From Paramoeba atlantica (Eukaryota > Discosea): a DNA stretch of 64,000 nt. Numbering within the stretch: the first letter of the stretch is position 1; each line of letters starts with the position of its first letter. The stretch lies in assembly GCA_977017575.1 (NCBI GenBank), contig CDRNVI010000069.1, forward strand, positions 372,001-436,000. Direction: 5' to 3'. A program made the position numbers and the translations under genes. The notes beneath the pieces were generated by a model. That model did no database searches, had not been told where the DNA came from, and saw nothing but the letters and a program-made list of their open reading frames with translations. Positions 63,512-64,000 of this stretch are shown here, piece after piece.

Positions 63512-64000
63512 TTTTTTTTTTTTTTTTTTGCAGATAATAGGGGGGGAAGAGTACGAGTTCTAACTTTATATATGTATGTACGGTATGACTTTCTCACTTA
63601 CTTTCCTACTTGCTCAACTTCTTTCCCTCACTTCCCCCCATTTTAAAAACGAGCAAAATATATAACTAGCAAATACATGCTTTCCCATCTTACCCACTTC
63701 CCCTTACCAATCTTACCAGCTTTCCAGGGAGGGTAAGGTCTCCCTCGGCTAGGAGGGGCAGACTTTCCCCGAACCATTCGCGCGTTCCGGACCGGGTCTT
63801 TCGACCTCTCCCAGCTTGCCTTGGTAACCCTTCTCTTGTTGTACGAGAGGGCGCAAGCAATGGGCCTGTGCCGACAGCGGCACGGTCGCGGAGCATGATG
63901 CTGGCCGACGGGGAGGAACAAAGTTCCCTACCCATGTCCTACCTCACTTGGAGTACCTAGCCCTGGCGGACTAGGCGTGAGCATAGACCCTGCCGGCATC
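63512..64000 (-). mobile_element. LINE-F copy 4, 3' end only (continues past the window)
   Basis: 63775-64000 matches the structured LINE-F 3' UTR, including the GTGCCG-ACAG-CGGCAC hairpin at 63868-63883. 63530-63774 is a different distal 3' UTR ending ...CCCCCCTATTATCTGC, followed by A18 (63529-63512). The ORF should lie beyond the window edge. The different distal end marks a subfamily. Confidence 0.8.

Noticed and set aside
57835-64000. Ribosomal DNA target as for R2 elements
   Set aside because: No rRNA sequence is seen at any LINE junction; flanks are poly(A) tracts or other elements.

Overview
The window comes from a eukaryotic genome and consists almost entirely of retrotransposons stacked in and beside one another. 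I recognise no ordinary host gene. The strongest clue to the host is a leader-like sequence of up to 34 nt ending CAGTTTCTGTACCTTGTTG. It sits at the 5' ends of several insertions (31749-31764, 35875-35890, 37889-37920, 39407-39429, 43361-43394, 62024-62057). It closely resembles the euglenozoan spliced leader, whose kinetoplastid forms end CAGTTTCTGTACTTTATTG. Its upstream part (AACGATAAAGATACAG) looks closer to the diplonemid leader as I remember it. I infer a euglenozoan, possibly a diplonemid, whose LINE mRNAs are trans-spliced before being copied back into DNA.

Two element classes fill the window. (1) Non-LTR retrotransposons with a central reverse transcriptase and a C-terminal zinc-knuckle plus restriction-like endonuclease (R2/R4/CRE style), in three families called here LINE-A, LINE-C and LINE-F. 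(2) DIRS-group tyrosine-recombinase retrotransposons (families B, D, E) with split direct repeats in the order A1 - ORFs - B1A2 - B2. B and E carry gag, tyrosine recombinase and RT/RNase H frames. Trypanosome VIPER and Ngaro/PAT elements are the nearest known relatives by architecture.

Layout. 1-1480: DIRS-type gag fossil. 1957-3388: hairpin, GC-rich repeat block and a LINE-A 5' fragment. 3389-34032: one LINE-A copy on the minus strand, split into two halves by a 27-kb nest. DIRS-B (4718-31858) sits in LINE-A; LINE-C (10289-31764, 9-bp target duplication, leader at its 5' end) sits in the A1 repeat of DIRS-B; DIRS-D (about 10342-14003) and a trimeric DIRS-E array (17783-31748) both sit in LINE-C. 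34341-35890: a leader-tagged retrocopy of an unknown small gene, interrupted by a LINE-C insertion. 35986-44640: LINE fragments, a LINE-F copy with its own insertion, and a mosaic of three families. 44731-48342: a complete LINE-A ORF. 48535-57560: fragments of LINE-A and LINE-C, often in divergent pairs, with a 210-bp tandem repeat and small mosaics. 57818-64000: a head-to-tail LINE-F array with poly(A)-to-leader junctions and a conserved, covarying 3' UTR structure.

Many ORFs are open and the repeats are nearly identical, so most of the activity looks recent. Family assignments rest on motifs read by eye; exact element ends are uncertain unless a duplication or repeat junction defines them.
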